Source of the DNA: Takakia lepidozioides | Taxonomy: Eukaryota; Streptophyta; Takakiopsida; Takakiales; Takakiaceae | Length of the DNA: 64,000 nt | NCBI GenBank assembly: GCA_030704615.1 | Contig: CM060732.1 | Span: 50,449,053 to 50,513,052, forward strand | Direction of reading: 5' to 3' | Part shown: positions 46,881 to 59,494 of the stretch, in pieces | Position numbering within the stretch: the first letter of the stretch is position 1 | Layout of the letters: each line of letters opens with the position of its first letter | The notes under the pieces: generated by a model | Databases searched by the model: none | The model's input: only the letters and a program-made list of their open reading frames with translations | Told to the model about the DNA's origin: nothing | Program-made: the position numbers and the translations under genes

Positions 46881-47335
46881 GATTTGACGATGTCACCGCA
46901 CCTCTTTGCACTTTTCCAGGGCTGCCAGGCTTGCACACACATTGCAAATGCAAACAAACGTCATGTGGCTTCACCCCCTTCGCACATCATTTGCTCATAG
47001 GTCTCCAAAGCCTTGCTGTGCATATCCTGCAATCATCGCACTCCAGGACACCACATCTCGTTCAGCCATACTGTCGAATGACATTTGGTATCTGACACAA
47101 TTCTGGCTTGATAATGTCAGCATGGATCTCTTTGCCCTTCTCAAGGGCTGCCACACTGGCACAGACCTTGAGAACCCACCTCCAATGTAGCCTGTAATCA
47201 TGGAGCATAATACAACATCTCGTTCCGCCATTTTGTAGAACACTTGACGCGCATTCTCCATGCCCCCGCATTTGACAAATATGTCAGTGAGGGCAATCTC
47301 CAAAATGATATCTGCTGCAATTTCACCTTCGGTCA
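46880..47335 (-). pseudogene. PPR remnant
   Basis: On the - strand ILEIALTDIFVKCGGMENAR, QVFYKMAERDVVL, ALEKGKEIHADIIKPE. Ends at copy C of the dispersed repeat. Confidence 0.8.
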
Positions 47336-47460
47336 TTGCTAGAACTAGGGCTTCGTGTTGCTCCGCACTACTAGCGACGAATTCTGAGAACTAAGTTCAA
47401 TTTTTCACAAAAAAGGGGTGGGTCATCCCCACAATGTTGCATGTAGAGATCCCGTGTTTT
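47335..47460 (+). repeat. Four-copy dispersed repeat, copy C (short)
   Basis: GCTAGAACTAGGGCTTCGTG to GGGTGGGTCATCCCC only; the left and right arms are absent. Confidence 0.8.
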
Positions 47461-47800
47461 TTTTTTTCAGGAAGAAAAATGGCGGATCTGCATTTCAATG
47501 TTCAATTTTCACAAGCCGCATCAATCAATAACAACATACCCAAATACCCTTACATTCACTATATGAATTTTCAAGCATCTACCGTGGGATTGGATCTTGG
47601 TGGGTTAAGGCTAGCTTTTGACAATATTCATGCAAGTTCGTCAAGGGCTCCATCCAAAGCCACACCACGAGAAACAAACAAACATGTCCAAATTTAAGAT
47701 GCTGAACAAACTTGTGCACAGGACTGCCCCTCTTAAAATTCGTATTCACTTCCATCTTCAAGCTTTGGAGAAGCTCCACCACCCAAACCCAGAATTATAG
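47461..47800. other. Unique sequence, no feature
   Basis: No domain identified. A small + strand frame (MADLHFNVQFSQAASINNNI) opens at 47479 without known homology. Confidence 0.4.
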
Positions 47801-47809
47801 CAACACATA

Positions 47810-50260
47810 AGTCGCGGCATCCTGTTCATCCCACTTGAGGATAGATGTTGCCACACATTCAGCCATCTCCACATTGCCATGGATTCTGCAGGCACCGAGC
47901 AAGACCTTCCACACCACAACATCTGGATTGATTTGCATTTTATTAATCAAGTACCCTGCCTCATGTAATTGTCCCGCACGTCCAGAAGGTCACCATGCAG
48001 CCAAAGTGCTTTACTGACAGGGTGACACCATGATGTTAACTCAGGGAATCGAAGTAGCGTCTTCCTTCATTTAGTAGGCCAGTGTGGCTGCATGCAGAGA
48101 GAACACATTTAAAGGTGATACTGTCCAGCTTCAAGCCATTCTTTTGCATTCCTTCAAATAGTTGCAGGACCTCCCTATGACAACCATGCTGGGCATATCC
48201 TGCGATCGTCGGATTCCACAACACCACATTTCATTCAGCCACATTGTCAAATGCTCCCTTTGCATCCTCAATGCATCCCACATTTCGCATACATGTCCAC
48301 CAGGGCAGTGTCTAGAATGACATTTGATACAATTCCAGCGTTGATGATGTCACCATGCACCCTTTGCCGTTTTCCAGGGTTGCCAGGCTTGCACAAGCAT
48401 TGCAAATGCACACAAACGTGATGTGGTCGGACTTCACCCCTTACCCATCATTTGATCATAGGTATCCAAGGCCTCCATCCCGTGCCCCTGCTGTGCATAT
48501 CCTGCAAGCATGGCATTCCATGACACCAAATCTCGTTTAACCATACTATTGAACACTCTCTCCGCATCCTTGATGCACCCACATTTGGCATACATGTCCA
48601 CGAGGGTATTGTTCAGAATTACGTCTAGTACAATTCCAGCTTTGGTGATGCAACCATGCACCTCTTTGCCATTTTCCAGGGCTGCCAGACTTGCACACGA
48701 ACTGCAAATGCACACAAACATGATGTGGCTTCACCCCTTCCCCCATCATTTGCTCATAGGTCTCTAAAGCCTCCATCCCACGCCCCCGCTATGCATACCC
48801 CTGCAAGCATTGCGTTCCACGACACCACATCTCGTTCAGCCATTGTGTTGAAATTAACTCCCTTCGCATCCTAAATGCACCCACATTTGGCATACATGTC
48901 CATCAGGGAAGTGTTCAGGATGACATCAGGTACAATTCCAGCTTTGACGATGTCACCATGGACCTCTTTCCCCTTTTCCAGAGCTCCCAGGCTTGCACAC
49001 GCATTGCAAACACAAACAAATGTGATGTGGTTGGTTTTCACCCCTTCGCGCATCATTTGCTCATAGGTCTCCAAAGCCTCCATCCCGCACCTTTGCTGTG
49101 CATATCTTGCAATCATTGCGCTCCACGACACCACATCTCGTTCAGCCTGCATATTGTTGAAAACTGCCTTTGCATCCTTATTGCACCCACATTTGGCATA
49201 CATGTCCACCAGGGCAGTGTTCATAATGACATCTGGTAGAATTCCAGCTTTGACGATCTCATCATGGACCTCTTTCCCCTTTTCCAGTGCTCCCAGGCTT
49301 GCACACGCATTGCAAACGCAAACGAACGTGATGTGGTTGGGCTTCACCCCTTCGTGCATCATTTGCTCATAGGTCTCCAAAACATTCGTACCACACCCAT
49401 GCTTGGTAAATCCTGCCAACATTACATTCCACGTTATCAAAGATGGTTGAGGCATTCTGTTGAACACTTGGTGAGCATCCATGATGCTCCCGCACCTAAC
49501 ATACATGTTGACAAAGGTGTTGAGTAGAAAAACATTTGGCGTAAATCCATTTTGGATAATGTGAGTGTGCACCTGCTTTCCAACTTCAAGGCCTTTCATC
49601 TTGATGCACTTATGTAAGAGACAGACATACGTATCTGAATCTGCTGAAATGCCTCCTTGGTTTAAAGTCTCCTCTTTCAGTCTGTCTGCCTCACAAAGCA
49701 TCTTCACATGCCCAGAAGTGCCAGAAGAGGCATTGTGGACTCCCTCTCTTGATCCTTCCAGAAGCCGTGGTCATGGTTGAGGTGCTTGATGAGATGGAAA
49801 AACAGGGTGAAATAGGCCGAAGAAGAAGGTGCCCTCACCACATTGTCCTTGACCTTGTGTCATGACCCATGGAGGATTTGACCGACCATGAAACACCCAA
49901 CTCAACTTATCTCACTAGTTTCTATGCTCAATTGCATTTGCTACTCTGATAAGAGGGAAAAACAGGTTGAAATGTGTTGAAGAATGCCTAGACTAGCAAA
50001 GCCTGATCTGTCAATCTGCCTTCCGCACAAACATGCCCAGAAGTGCTAGAAGAGGCATTGTGGACTCCCTCTCTTGATCCTCTTTCAGAAGTTGTGGTCA
50101 TGGTTGAGGTGCCTGATTCTATCAATTGTGCCGCTGCAGCTGCTGCCTTTAGTTGACCATCTACCCATGCAGTTTTATTGTAGCTATTGATCCACATGGA
50201 ATCATAGGTCATATGGAGCTTGAAGTCCAGCCCTCTTGGATGAATCTGTCCACCCACACA
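47810..50260 (-). pseudogene. PPR gene copy with leader exon; longest open part 278 aa
   Basis: This is the best-preserved PPR copy. On the - strand: first exon SYNKTAWVDGQLKAAAAAAQ (50190), GHV...KMLCEADRLKEETLNQ, then a 278-residue open frame (49707-48871): GGISADSDTYVCLLHKCIKM, KQVHTHIIQNGFTPNVFLLN, NMYVRCGSIMDAHQVFNRMP, followed by four further modules in P-L-S order. Stops and frameshifts begin at 48870; broken modules continue to 48036, with an E-type scrap ([14 protein letters not shown]) and an E scrap near 47880. PLS-class PPR proteins bind organellar RNA for editing or processing. No DYW end remains. Confidence 0.8.
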
Positions 50261-50570
50261 CTATCCATGCTCCTTAAGCTATCCATGCCTCTGCACAAAT
50301 CATACATACATCCTTGCCTCGCTACTATCAGCTGATAATGACATATTTGTTCTAAGAAACACCCAACTCAACTTATCACACTAGTTCATATGCTCAATTG
50401 CATCTGCTACTCTCTGTAATCCAACAAGCATTCACCTTTTTGCCTCGATTGTCCCACCATTGACTGGGGTCAGAAAAGTATTCATTCCACAACTTCTCCT
50501 CGTCTCTGTCACCTGTTTCTACATACTTCCCTGTTGTCACATTGGCAGTATCATGTCAAACTCACTCCAA
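49880..50570 (-). repeat. PPR-leader repeat
   Basis: The strings listed for 31140-31910 recur here, upstream (on the - strand) of the best PPR copy. This placement is the main reason for calling the repeat a promoter/5'UTR/first-exon unit. Confidence 0.75.
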
Positions 50571-50699
50571 ACAGGAGTGAGCCCTTGGTGTGCCGAATCG
50601 CCTCCTTGGTTCACAACGCGCAGCGCCCCTTCAGGCCATTGAAGAAAGCTTCGGGTCAAGAAAGGTTCTGGGTTTTCGGGCAGGCCGGGCAGGTTCGAC

Positions 50700-50920
50700 G
50701 AAAATTGATGACGACGAAACGTGGTGACGATGACGAGGCACTATGGCACCCTATCCCTGCTCTACGCTAAACTAGCTTCCGACCTTTGGTCGTTGCTAGA
50801 ATTTAATTAACTGGGGCTTTGCGTTGCTCCACACTACTAGCGACGAATTCTGAGAACTACGTTCAGTTTTCACAAAAAGGGGTGGGTCATCCCCATGGTG
50901 TTATATACATACATACCGTA
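50700..50920 (+). repeat. Four-copy dispersed repeat, copy D
   Basis: CTCTACGCTAAACTAGCTTC, ACTAGCGACGAATTCTGAGA and AAAAGGGGTGGGTCATCCCC, with a TTTAATTAA insertion near 50805. Confidence 0.8.
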
Positions 50921-51239
50921 TTTCCTTTTTTTTCGGAAGAAGAACGGCAGAGTGTTGCCGAAGCTATTATATTATTTTTATTTTTCAAAGAAAAGAGGGC
51001 CGAAATCCTCCTAGTCCCTCTTCTTGGGCATCCCCAGAGTTTGACAAGTCTGATATCAATTGGAAGCACATAAAGATTGCCATTAAGACTAAGCTGCATT
51101 ACCCATAGGTAGACACCTAAGACTTTCAAAAAGAAAAAAAGAAAAACATGAAGCTACTTGTCACAAATTAGGCCCCTTCATTATAATGAGGAGGAAATAA
51201 CCTCTTTGATAAAGTTAAAGGTAAATTTTCTTTGATGTC

Positions 51240-52080
51240 CAATGAACACAGCCCATCGAGGGGCTAAACCAACCACTTCTGACGTGTCACAGTGGTAAAC
51301 TGACGTGTCATAGTGGTAAAGTAACCACTTCCGTTTTTCAGTTGACATGTGGAAGTCGGTGGTCCGTGGATGATATTGGAGATTATGTTGACTCGTGGCG
51401 ACACTCTCAGCATAGACACGTGTCCTGTGTCGGTGCTACGAAATGGACGGAGTGAAAAATTCAATGACTTCCGAAACCACTTGTTGAGTGATCGCAAAAT
51501 GACTCACGGAGTCATTCTATGAAAACTGAGAATATACAATATCACTCAAACCGTGGTTATGTGAGTGGATGACGTCTCTCAACATGTCATTGGAATTATT
51601 ACCCACATAGTGGTATGTAAGTTGTTTGAATCATCCATGGTGTCTCTCTGAGTGGGAACTATGGATTGGGAATGATTACTAACAGAGTGGTGTGTAAGTG
51701 ATTAGGAATACCACTGGAGGAATTCATACCACTAATATAGCAATATATAGGTGATTATTTATACCACTACATGAGTGGTAATGGAGGCAATTGTGTGTAT
51801 TTGGCTACTCTTACAGTTTTAAATTATACCACTATTACAGTGTCATGCAAGGAATAAGACTAGAGGAACACATACCACTAGTGTAGTGAAAGAAGTACCA
51901 TTGGGGATTCAAGCTCCACAAAATAAAATATAATCCCAGAGAGTATGTGCTGGAACATTGTCAATAAAATCCAACCATGATAAAAGTCCGAGCCTAACTT
52001 CTACACGGTGTCTCCGCATGCATGCTAGGAACACTGAACTACTTTCCTGATTTCTTCTCATTGCCAACAATGTCTACGCC
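51240..52080 (+). mobile_element. CACTA-like non-autonomous element interior, copy 1
   Basis: Dense AACCACT/AGTGGTTA and CAGTGGTAAACT motifs with GACGTGTCA repeats, and right-hand sequence (AACATTGTCAATAAAATCCA to GAACTACTTTC) matching 58895-59000. No coding capacity. Exact ends not seen; the left end lacks a clear CACTA terminus. Confidence 0.5.
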
Positions 52081-52099
52081 CGGGCGAACGAAATTGTAA

Positions 52100-52540
52100 G
52101 CCCTCTTCATGTTTTTCTCAGGGCTGCCAGGCTCACATTTGATGTAGATGTATACCAGGGGAATGTTCATAATGACATCTGGTACAATTCCAGCTTTGAT
52201 AATGTCACCATGAACCTCTTTGCCGCTTCCCAGGGCTACTAGGCTCCCATATGCATATTACAAACACAAATGAACATGACATGGTCTTGCTTCATCCCTT
52301 CCCACATCATTTGCTCATAGGTTTCCAAAGCCTTAATCCCATACCCATGCTACACATACCTTGCAATCATGGCACTCCAAAACACCACATCTCGTTCAGC
52401 CACCTCTCTTGATCCTTTTTCAGAAGCTATGGTCACGGTTGAGGTGCCTGATTTTATCAACTGTGTCGCTGCAGCTGCTACCTTTAGTTGACCATCTACC
52501 CATGCAGCAGGTTTCTTGTAGCTATTGATCCACATGGAAT
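52100..52540 (-). pseudogene. PPR scrap and leader exon
   Basis: A broken PPR module (52110-52400, GDIIKAGIVPDVIMN type) followed on the - strand side by first-exon motif WINSYKKPAAWVDGQLKVAA (52535-52440). Confidence 0.7.
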
Positions 52541-53075
52541 CATAGGTAATCTGGAGCTTGAAGTCCGGCCCTCTTGGATGAATCTGGACCCAGACTCTAT
52601 CCCTGCTCCTTCAGCTATCCATGCCGCTGCACAAATCATGCATACATCTTTGTCTTGCTACTAGCACCTGAACAGCCTAGATTTGTTCTAGGAAACACCC
52701 ACTCAATTTATCACTATGGTCAATTGCATCTGCTACTCTTTGTATTCCAACAGGCATTCACATTTTTGACTCGATTGTCCCACCATTGACTGGGATCAGA
52801 AAAGTATTCATTCCACAACTTCTCCTCGTCTTAGCTGTTACCTGTTTCTGGATACTTCCCTGTTGTCACATTGGCAGTACCATGTCAAATTCACACCAAA
52901 CTATCAAAGGTTCACTCAACCAGCTAACTTGCAGAATTCAACATGAAAATTTAGGACCAATTCTGATAAGAGGGAAAAAAATGTGTTGAAGAAGGTGCTT
53001 TCATTAGCAGTGCCTGATTTTATCAATTGTACCGCTGCTGCTGCGGCTTCTAGTTGACCATCTACCCAAAGCTAT
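52490..53075 (-). repeat. PPR-leader repeat
   Basis: Full-length copy; a second first-exon scrap (CCGCTGCTGCTGCGGCTTCT) is at 53030-53065. Confidence 0.75.
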
Positions 53076-53483
53076 GGGGACTCCACCCCACAACATCCTA
53101 CTCTCCCTCCATAAGTACACTCAGAGCTAAGCAGCGAGAGAGCTCGGTCGTGCAGGCTCAACTCAAGAGAGATGAGCCGCACGACTGACGCTCTCGTGAA
53201 GATAAGATGGTTCGGGTGTCAAGCTAAACTTGACACCTGACTTAACACTTGAACTAAATCCAAGTGTTAAATACAAATAACTAGATTTATTCTAGTTAGT
53301 TTCACACTGTGTTTATTTAACTTGACAATTTCTTTGGAACCTGCCCAAAATGCCCGAAATGTGTCTTGCAGCACGGGGAAGGGATGATGATGTCCCCGTA
53401 TCCTGCATTGTCCCCGAAGAGTTCTTCGAAGACAGATACCTATCGAGGGCCTAAGTCTTGCGAAGCTGCAAGCAAAGGTAGGA

Positions 53484-53906
53484 AAGATGATGGAGGATGC
53501 GGGTGTGAGAAAGGAGTCAAGGCACAGCTGCATTGAGGTGGAGAACCAGGTGCATGCGTTTTGTGTAGATGACAAATCACATCCACAAATTGAGAAAATC
53601 CATGCTAAGCGGAGGAGATTGTCTTTGCATTTAAGGGAGGTGGATAGGTGCCGAACACACGCTTTGTTGCATGATGAGGAGGAGGAGACAAAGGAAATTT
53701 CTCTTTGCCACGACAACAAAAAACTGGCCATTTCCTTTGGGCTAGTGAGCACTTCCCCTGGGACGCCGCTCTACATCACCAAAAATCTTCCAGTTTGTGG
53801 TGACTGCCAGACTGTCACCAAGTTCATCTCAAAGATTGTTGCACGGGACACAAACCGCTTTCACCACTTCCGAGATGGGGTTTGTTCTTGTGGGGATTAC
53901 TGGTGA
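53484..53906 (+). pseudogene. PPR E/E+/DYW C-terminus without catalytic residues
   Basis: A 140-residue open frame: [40 protein letters not shown] (E/E+), then the DYW domain with [43 protein letters not shown] and GVCSCGDYW, ending in TGA. In active DYW cytidine deaminases the line SLCYHSEKLA supplies the zinc His and catalytic Glu; here it is [10 protein letters not shown], so both are gone. About five residues are also missing after KFISKIV. The PPR tract upstream is absent. The frame is open, but it cannot be an active editing enzyme. Confidence 0.85.
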
Positions 53907-54639
53907 AACACCAGTCTGGCTAGCAGAAGTGTGAGGGGGAGTTGAGACTAGAGGGAAGAATTTGACTCCATGGTAGGCCCAAAGTTAAGTGACAAGCAGC
54001 TTGTGGCACTAGAGAGGAGAACTGCGGACCTTGGCTTTATCATGTCCAGGGGAGGCTTGAGAAAAAGTGACACACAGAGTCAGAGAGCGTACTCAAAAAA
54101 AGCCCGTCGTGACAGTGATCAAGAGCTCTCCCGTACATCGCCATGCGTTCAAAGGCAGGTTGGGCATGAGCAAACAATATATATAGATCATGACTGAGCT
54201 AGAGGAAAATCTTGCTGCGTGGGCAGGATTGTTGTCCCTTCTTGGCAATTTTTTTACCATTACTGGGTCATCAAAATCGTCCTAATTCGAAGATCCTGAG
54301 TTCACATATAATGAGATTTGCCCTGTTTTATGATTACCGTCACATGTGTGCATTGCAATTTCTTGTTTTCCGGGTATAGCATACATTTTGGTGATTACTG
54401 AACACTCTGTCAGGTTTATGTATGTTGCCAAAGTAACCAAGATGGCCTTCCAAATCATAGGTTAGCTTGCAGGTTGTATCTATGAGTGGCCAAGCATTGT
54501 GGGTGTCAATCAATTTGTCGTTGATGTGAACTAAGCGCACTTTTCTCCACATAACAAGAGCCAGAGATATTACCTGAGCCCATGTGACCCTAATTCTTTG
54601 TTTGAAACTGTTTGTTGTCCCTTAAAATTGTTTGTTTGG

Positions 54640-55700
54640 CACAAGATTACCTATGATTCCCTGTGGATCAATAGCTACAACAAACCTGCATGGTAGATGG
54701 TCAACTAAAGGCAACAGCTGCAGCGGCACAGTTGATAAAATCAGGCACCTCAACGATGACCACAACTTCTGAAAAGAGGATCAAGAGAGGGAGTCCACAA
54801 TGCCTCTTTTGGCACTTCTGCAAATGTGAAGATGCTTTAATGTGAGACAGGCAGACTGACAGAGGCTCTACAGACTTTAAACCAATGAGGCATTTCAGCA
54901 TATTCAGATACCTATGTCTGTCTCTTGCTTAAGTGCATCAAGATGAAAGGCACACTCACATTATCCAAAATGGATTCACGCCAAATGTTTTTCTACTCAA
55001 CACCCTTGTCAACATGTATGTTAAGTGCGGGAGCATATGCTCACCAAGTGTTCAACAAAATGTCTCAACGATCTTTGATCACGCGGAATGGGCGGGATTT
55101 ACCAAGCATGGGTGTGGTAGGAATGCTTTGGAGACCTATGAGCAAATTCTGCGCGAAAGGGTGAAGTCCAACCACATCACATTTGTTTGTGTTTGCAATA
55201 CGTGTGCAAGCCTGGGAGCTCTGGAAAAGGGGAAAGAGGTCCATGGTGACATCGTCAAAGCTGGAATTGTACCAAATGTCATTCTGAACACTGCCCTTGT
55301 GGATATGTATGCCAAATGTGGGTGCATTAAAAAGGATGCGAAGCGAGTTTTCAACACTATGGTTGAACGAGATGTGGTGTCATGGAACGCGAGCCTGGCA
55401 GCTCTGGAAAAGGGCAAAGAGGTCCATGGCAAATGACCATGCTTGCAGGATATGCACAGCAGGGGCGGGGGATGGAGGCCTTGGAGGCCTTGGAGACCTA
55501 TGAGCAAATGATGGGGGAAGGGGTGAAGTGCAACCATATCACGTTTGTGTGCATTTGCAATGCTTGTGCAAGCCTGGCAGCCTTGGAAAAGGGCAAAGAG
55601 GTACATGGTGACATCATCAAAGCTGGAATTGTACCAAATGTCATTCTGGACACTGCCCTGATGGACATGTATGCAAAATGTGGGTGCATTGAGCATGCAA
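54640..55700 (+). pseudogene. PPR gene copy, N-terminal part
   Basis: This is the mirror of 48871-50260 on the + strand. The first exon (WINSYNKPAW then a stop) is at 54665, then the linker, then THIIQNGFTPNVFLLNTLVN, KSNHITFVCVCNTCASLGAL, EKGKEVHGDIVKAGIVPNVI, NTALVDMYAKCGCIKKDAKR (167-residue frame to 55436) and further modules to NVILDTALMDMYAKCGCIEH (55690). There it is cut by CACTAAAAGAAAAACACGGA. It lacks E and DYW. Confidence 0.85.
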
Positions 55701-55701
55701 A

Positions 55702-56000
55702 CACTAAAAGAAAAACACGGAATAACCACTGGCCCCCTTAACCACTCTTGTCTTTTACCACTCTATAAATCACTTTAAGTAATGGTAACCACTGGCTAGT
55801 GGTTAATTTTGATGAAATGCCACGGTGGCATCATATGGAGTGGTTGGAAGTGGTTTCAACCACTGAGTAATCCACGTGTAATATTTAATTTATATTTATT
55901 ATTCGATATTTGAAAAGTGATGGGAAGTCTTCCCAACGGGATTGTTCACTGGCACCACACCATCCCCCCTCAATGGGAGGTCCCTTGGTGAGGGAGAAGA
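55702..56000 (+). mobile_element. CACTA-like element end inserted in PPR
   Basis: CACTAAAAGAAAAACACGGAATAACCACT begins here and AACCACT/AGTGGTT motifs follow. The same start, CACTAGAAGAAAAACGTGGA, is at 57835. CACTA transposons have such termini and subterminal repeats. The right end was not found. Confidence 0.55.
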
Positions 56001-57871
56001 TGCAGATTTCAACTGGCGTCATAAGAAGGCTAGGGTTCCCAAGTTCAAAACGCAGCTGAAATTCTAGTTCTTGTTACCTCGTTCCCTGGCAGAGCTGGCA
56101 CCTTTTCTCCCTCGCTGTCTAGAGAGTCATTACCGGGCTCCCTGCTCTGTTACCTCCATATAGCTTTCACTTGGGCTCTAGGCTCCTTCTCGCTCCTCTT
56201 AGTACTCTTACCTGCTCTGGCAACTCTTCCCATAACACACTATTCATGCCTTGCTCCATTTGTGCTACCTTCGGTCTTTGACAAGTTGCCTTTGTCCCAG
56301 GACTTGTTGAATTCTTAGAGAAGCTTCCGCCCACGCTCTTCTGAAGTTCTGGAAAGAGCTGCACCCAATTTATCCCAGGCTTTCCTCCCCTCAGTAAGCA
56401 AATCATGAAGAATGTGAAATAACACAGATCTGCCCCTTGGGGGTTTACCCTCATAAACCCATGAGCAATGAGCTTTCCACAAGTTCCAAAGAGTAAGTGT
56501 CCTAAGAGCAGCCCATACCGATCAAGCACATTGGGGACCAGCAGATAAGAAATTCAGCAAAAGCAAGAAGGGAGAAGGGGGAGCAGGGAATGTTCTCCAG
56601 TTAGAGTAGAAAGCAAGAACTGCCCGCCAGGTTCTGGCAGATAGGTCACAAAAGAGCAAAGAGTGTTATTTGGACTCAGACTAAACATGGCAAAGCATGC
56701 AGGTTGGCATTTCCTGATGTGTGACCTCTCTGACAGGGAGGATACGATGCGCTAGAGGAAACCTGAAATCTTAGCTGCATGCTGATTTTTCCAAATGTCT
56801 TTCCAAATCCTGTCCCAAGTAGGTTGCGAAAATGCTACCCTCCATTTGGAGCACCATTTCCTTGAAAAGGAGCAGCTTGGGTTGAGCACCGAGTACCCAA
56901 GTTTCACGGAATAACCAAATAATGGAGACTTGTTAGAATCCATCCATCTCCACTCGCCCGGATCAAACTGAAGATCCTCCAAAGGGCAAGAGAGAAACCA
57001 CGAGAGGCTTTGGTGTCGAGCCCACTGGGCCTCTTGACCTTCAGGTGGTAGAGGGTTAACATTGCCAATACTGTCCAGGATTCTAACATGAAAGAGGGTC
57101 CGTTTGTCAAGCCACAGCGGGCCTACAAATGCTAGACTACTGTCCCTGTCTGCCAGAAAGCCGAGACCTGCTGCAGAGTTATCATGAATTGTTTGAACAG
57201 GAAGCACAACAAGTTGGCCTTGAATCCTTTGAGTGGAGGCTATCCAGGTTGGCACATTGCAGTCATCTGGGTTAGTTCCAAGAAGGGTAAGCATGTATTG
57301 AGGTATATTCTGAAGGATGGTTGCCCAGGCCCTGCCTCTCCTTCTACCCATCAATGCATGGACTTCAGCTTCCGGAAGGAATTGCCCCTGCTTTCTAAGG
57401 TTGGCTATGTGAGTGAAGCCTTTGGGCTCCCATGTCGCCCATCTGGCCGTTTGAGTGAGCAAGAGATCAGAGTCCAAGTTATGATTAGCAAAAAGTGGCT
57501 GACGTGTGCATTCCTAGAGAGTGAGACATTCTTTGGGTGAGGAACCCCCTGATAGAAGTCCACACCTTCCAGATTGATTGCCATGGATGGGAGCCCAATG
57601 ATATAGTGGCATTCTTGCCCTGCACTATCCACCTGAGAGATTGAGCCCACAGCAGAGAAGTGGATGGTATCGCTCCCATGAGGTAGGGCTGAACCAGCTT
57701 GCTCCATGGACTATCTTTATGCTTAATTGCTCTGGGAATCCACTTGGCAAGAAGAGCTTTAATCTGCGATCTCGGATCGATGATGCCAAGGCCCCCTTTA
57801 CTTTTTTTCTGGCATAGCTGCTCCCAAGAGACACTAGAAGAAAAACGTGGAATAACCACTTTGGTAACCAC
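56000..57871 (-). pseudogene. LINE ORF2, C-terminal part
   Basis: On the - strand: WEQLCQKKSKGGLGIIDPRS, QIKALLAKWIPRAIKHKDSP, WSKLVQPYL (57871-57485, post-RT region), then DSDLLLTQTARWATW to SQPTWDRIWKDIWKNQHAAK (57477-56752, the zinc-binding-RVT region with SPLFGYSVKLGYSVL), then in other frames LLFGTCGKLIAHGFMRV (56529-56167). Several frame breaks; the RT core is missing. Confidence 0.8.
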
Positions 57872-59010
57872 TCATTTTGAGTGGGAAAAGACACCCAACC
57901 ACTCTGGCCCCAGAGTGGTCTAGATCCAGTGGATCTTGACTCAGCAGTGGTTAAAGACATGACGTGTCCGTAGTGGTTAAAGACAGTGGTTACGATCACT
58001 TGCCTCCGAGTCCAGTTGTTCGCTTACGTGTTACAGTGGTAAACTAACCACTTATGACGTGTCGCTTACGTGTCACAGTGGTCAGCCAAGTCACGTCTGA
58101 CATGTCACAGTGATAAACTAACCACTACAGAACATAGTGATTCCAACCACTTCCACCGTATGCGACGTGGATGCAGCAACTCCGTCGATCATACTTAGTA
58201 ATGGACGGACACGTGTCCGTATCCATATGGACACGTGGACGAATCCGGTTACACGGTTATGTTGACCATAGTCTGAACACGTGGCGATATTGCAAATGAA
58301 CACGTGCCCTATTTTAGGGATGCGCTGAAAAATGCAATGACTACACAAACAACTCTGTGAGTGAGCATTAAATACCAGGAATGGTCATGAATCGAGAATA
58401 AATAATGCATATTATCACTTATTGTGTGGTTCTACCAGTATTGCAGTAGTGTTAAGATGTGTGCTAAAACCACTTTTTGAGTGGTTCTAATAATATTGAA
58501 GTGGTTAGGTTGTGTGCTAAGACCACCTACCGAGTGGTTGTAGCATTATTGCAGTAGTAGTTACTTTGTGTGCTAAAACCACGGACTGAGTGGTTGTACC
58601 AGTATTGATGTAGTGATTAGGTTGTGTGCTAAAACCACTCGCTGTGTCCGTAAGGGACCATGCATTGGAATTATTACTGCCAGAGTGGTATGTTAGTGGT
58701 TAGGGCTGCATCTGGAGGAGTACAACCACTCTTGCCTACTGTGACAGTCTTACATATACCACTAACAGAGTGGTGTGTAAGTGATTCATACATTCCCATT
58801 CAATTCTCCTAGAATTCCCATACTTTCCAAATGAATCTGCAAATCCAAATACTCTTGAAGATTCACCATTCGAAAAACAGAATAGAATCCAAGACAATAA
58901 GTGTTGGAACAAAGTCAACAAAATCCAGCCATGATAAATGATGACATACTACATCTACACTACGTCTCCGCAGGCATGCTAAAAGCCATGAACTACTTTC
59001 GTGCTTTTTG
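57835..59010 (+). mobile_element. CACTA-like non-autonomous element, copy 2, inside the LINE
   Basis: Starts CACTAGAAGAAAAACGTGGA in LINE code and carries many AACCACT / AGTGGTT / GACGTGTC motifs, without coding capacity. The right part matches 51930-52060. It separates the LINE C-terminus from its endonuclease part. Confidence 0.6.
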
Positions 59011-59019
59011 GTCAGTGAT

Positions 59020-59490
59020 AGACCATCTACCCATGCAGGTTTCTTGTAGCTATTGATCCACAGGGAATCATAGGTAATCTTATGCTTGAAATCTGGCCCT
59101 CTTTGATGAATCTGCACCCACACTCTATCTCTGCTCCTTCAACTATCCATGCCTTTACACAAATCATGCATTCATCCTTGGCTTGCTGCTAGCAGCTGAC
59201 GATGACAGCCTAGAGTTATTCCAGCATACACCCCAACCCTACTTATCACACTAGTTCCTATGCTCCATTGCATCTGCTACTCTCTATAATCCAACAGGCA
59301 TTCACCTTCATGCCTCGATTGTCCCACCATTGAATGGGGTCAGAAAAGTATTCATTCCACAATTTCTCTCATCTCTGTACCCTGTTTCTAGATACTTTCC
59401 TGCTGTCACATTGGTAGTATCATGTCAGTCACTCCAAACTATCAAAGGTTCACTCAACCAGCTAACTATCAGAATTCAACATGGCCGATT
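59020..59490 (-). repeat. PPR-leader repeat
   Basis: On the - strand the copy leads to [16 protein letters not shown], which is cut by the CACTA-like element. Confidence 0.75.
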
Positions 59491-59494
59491 CTGA

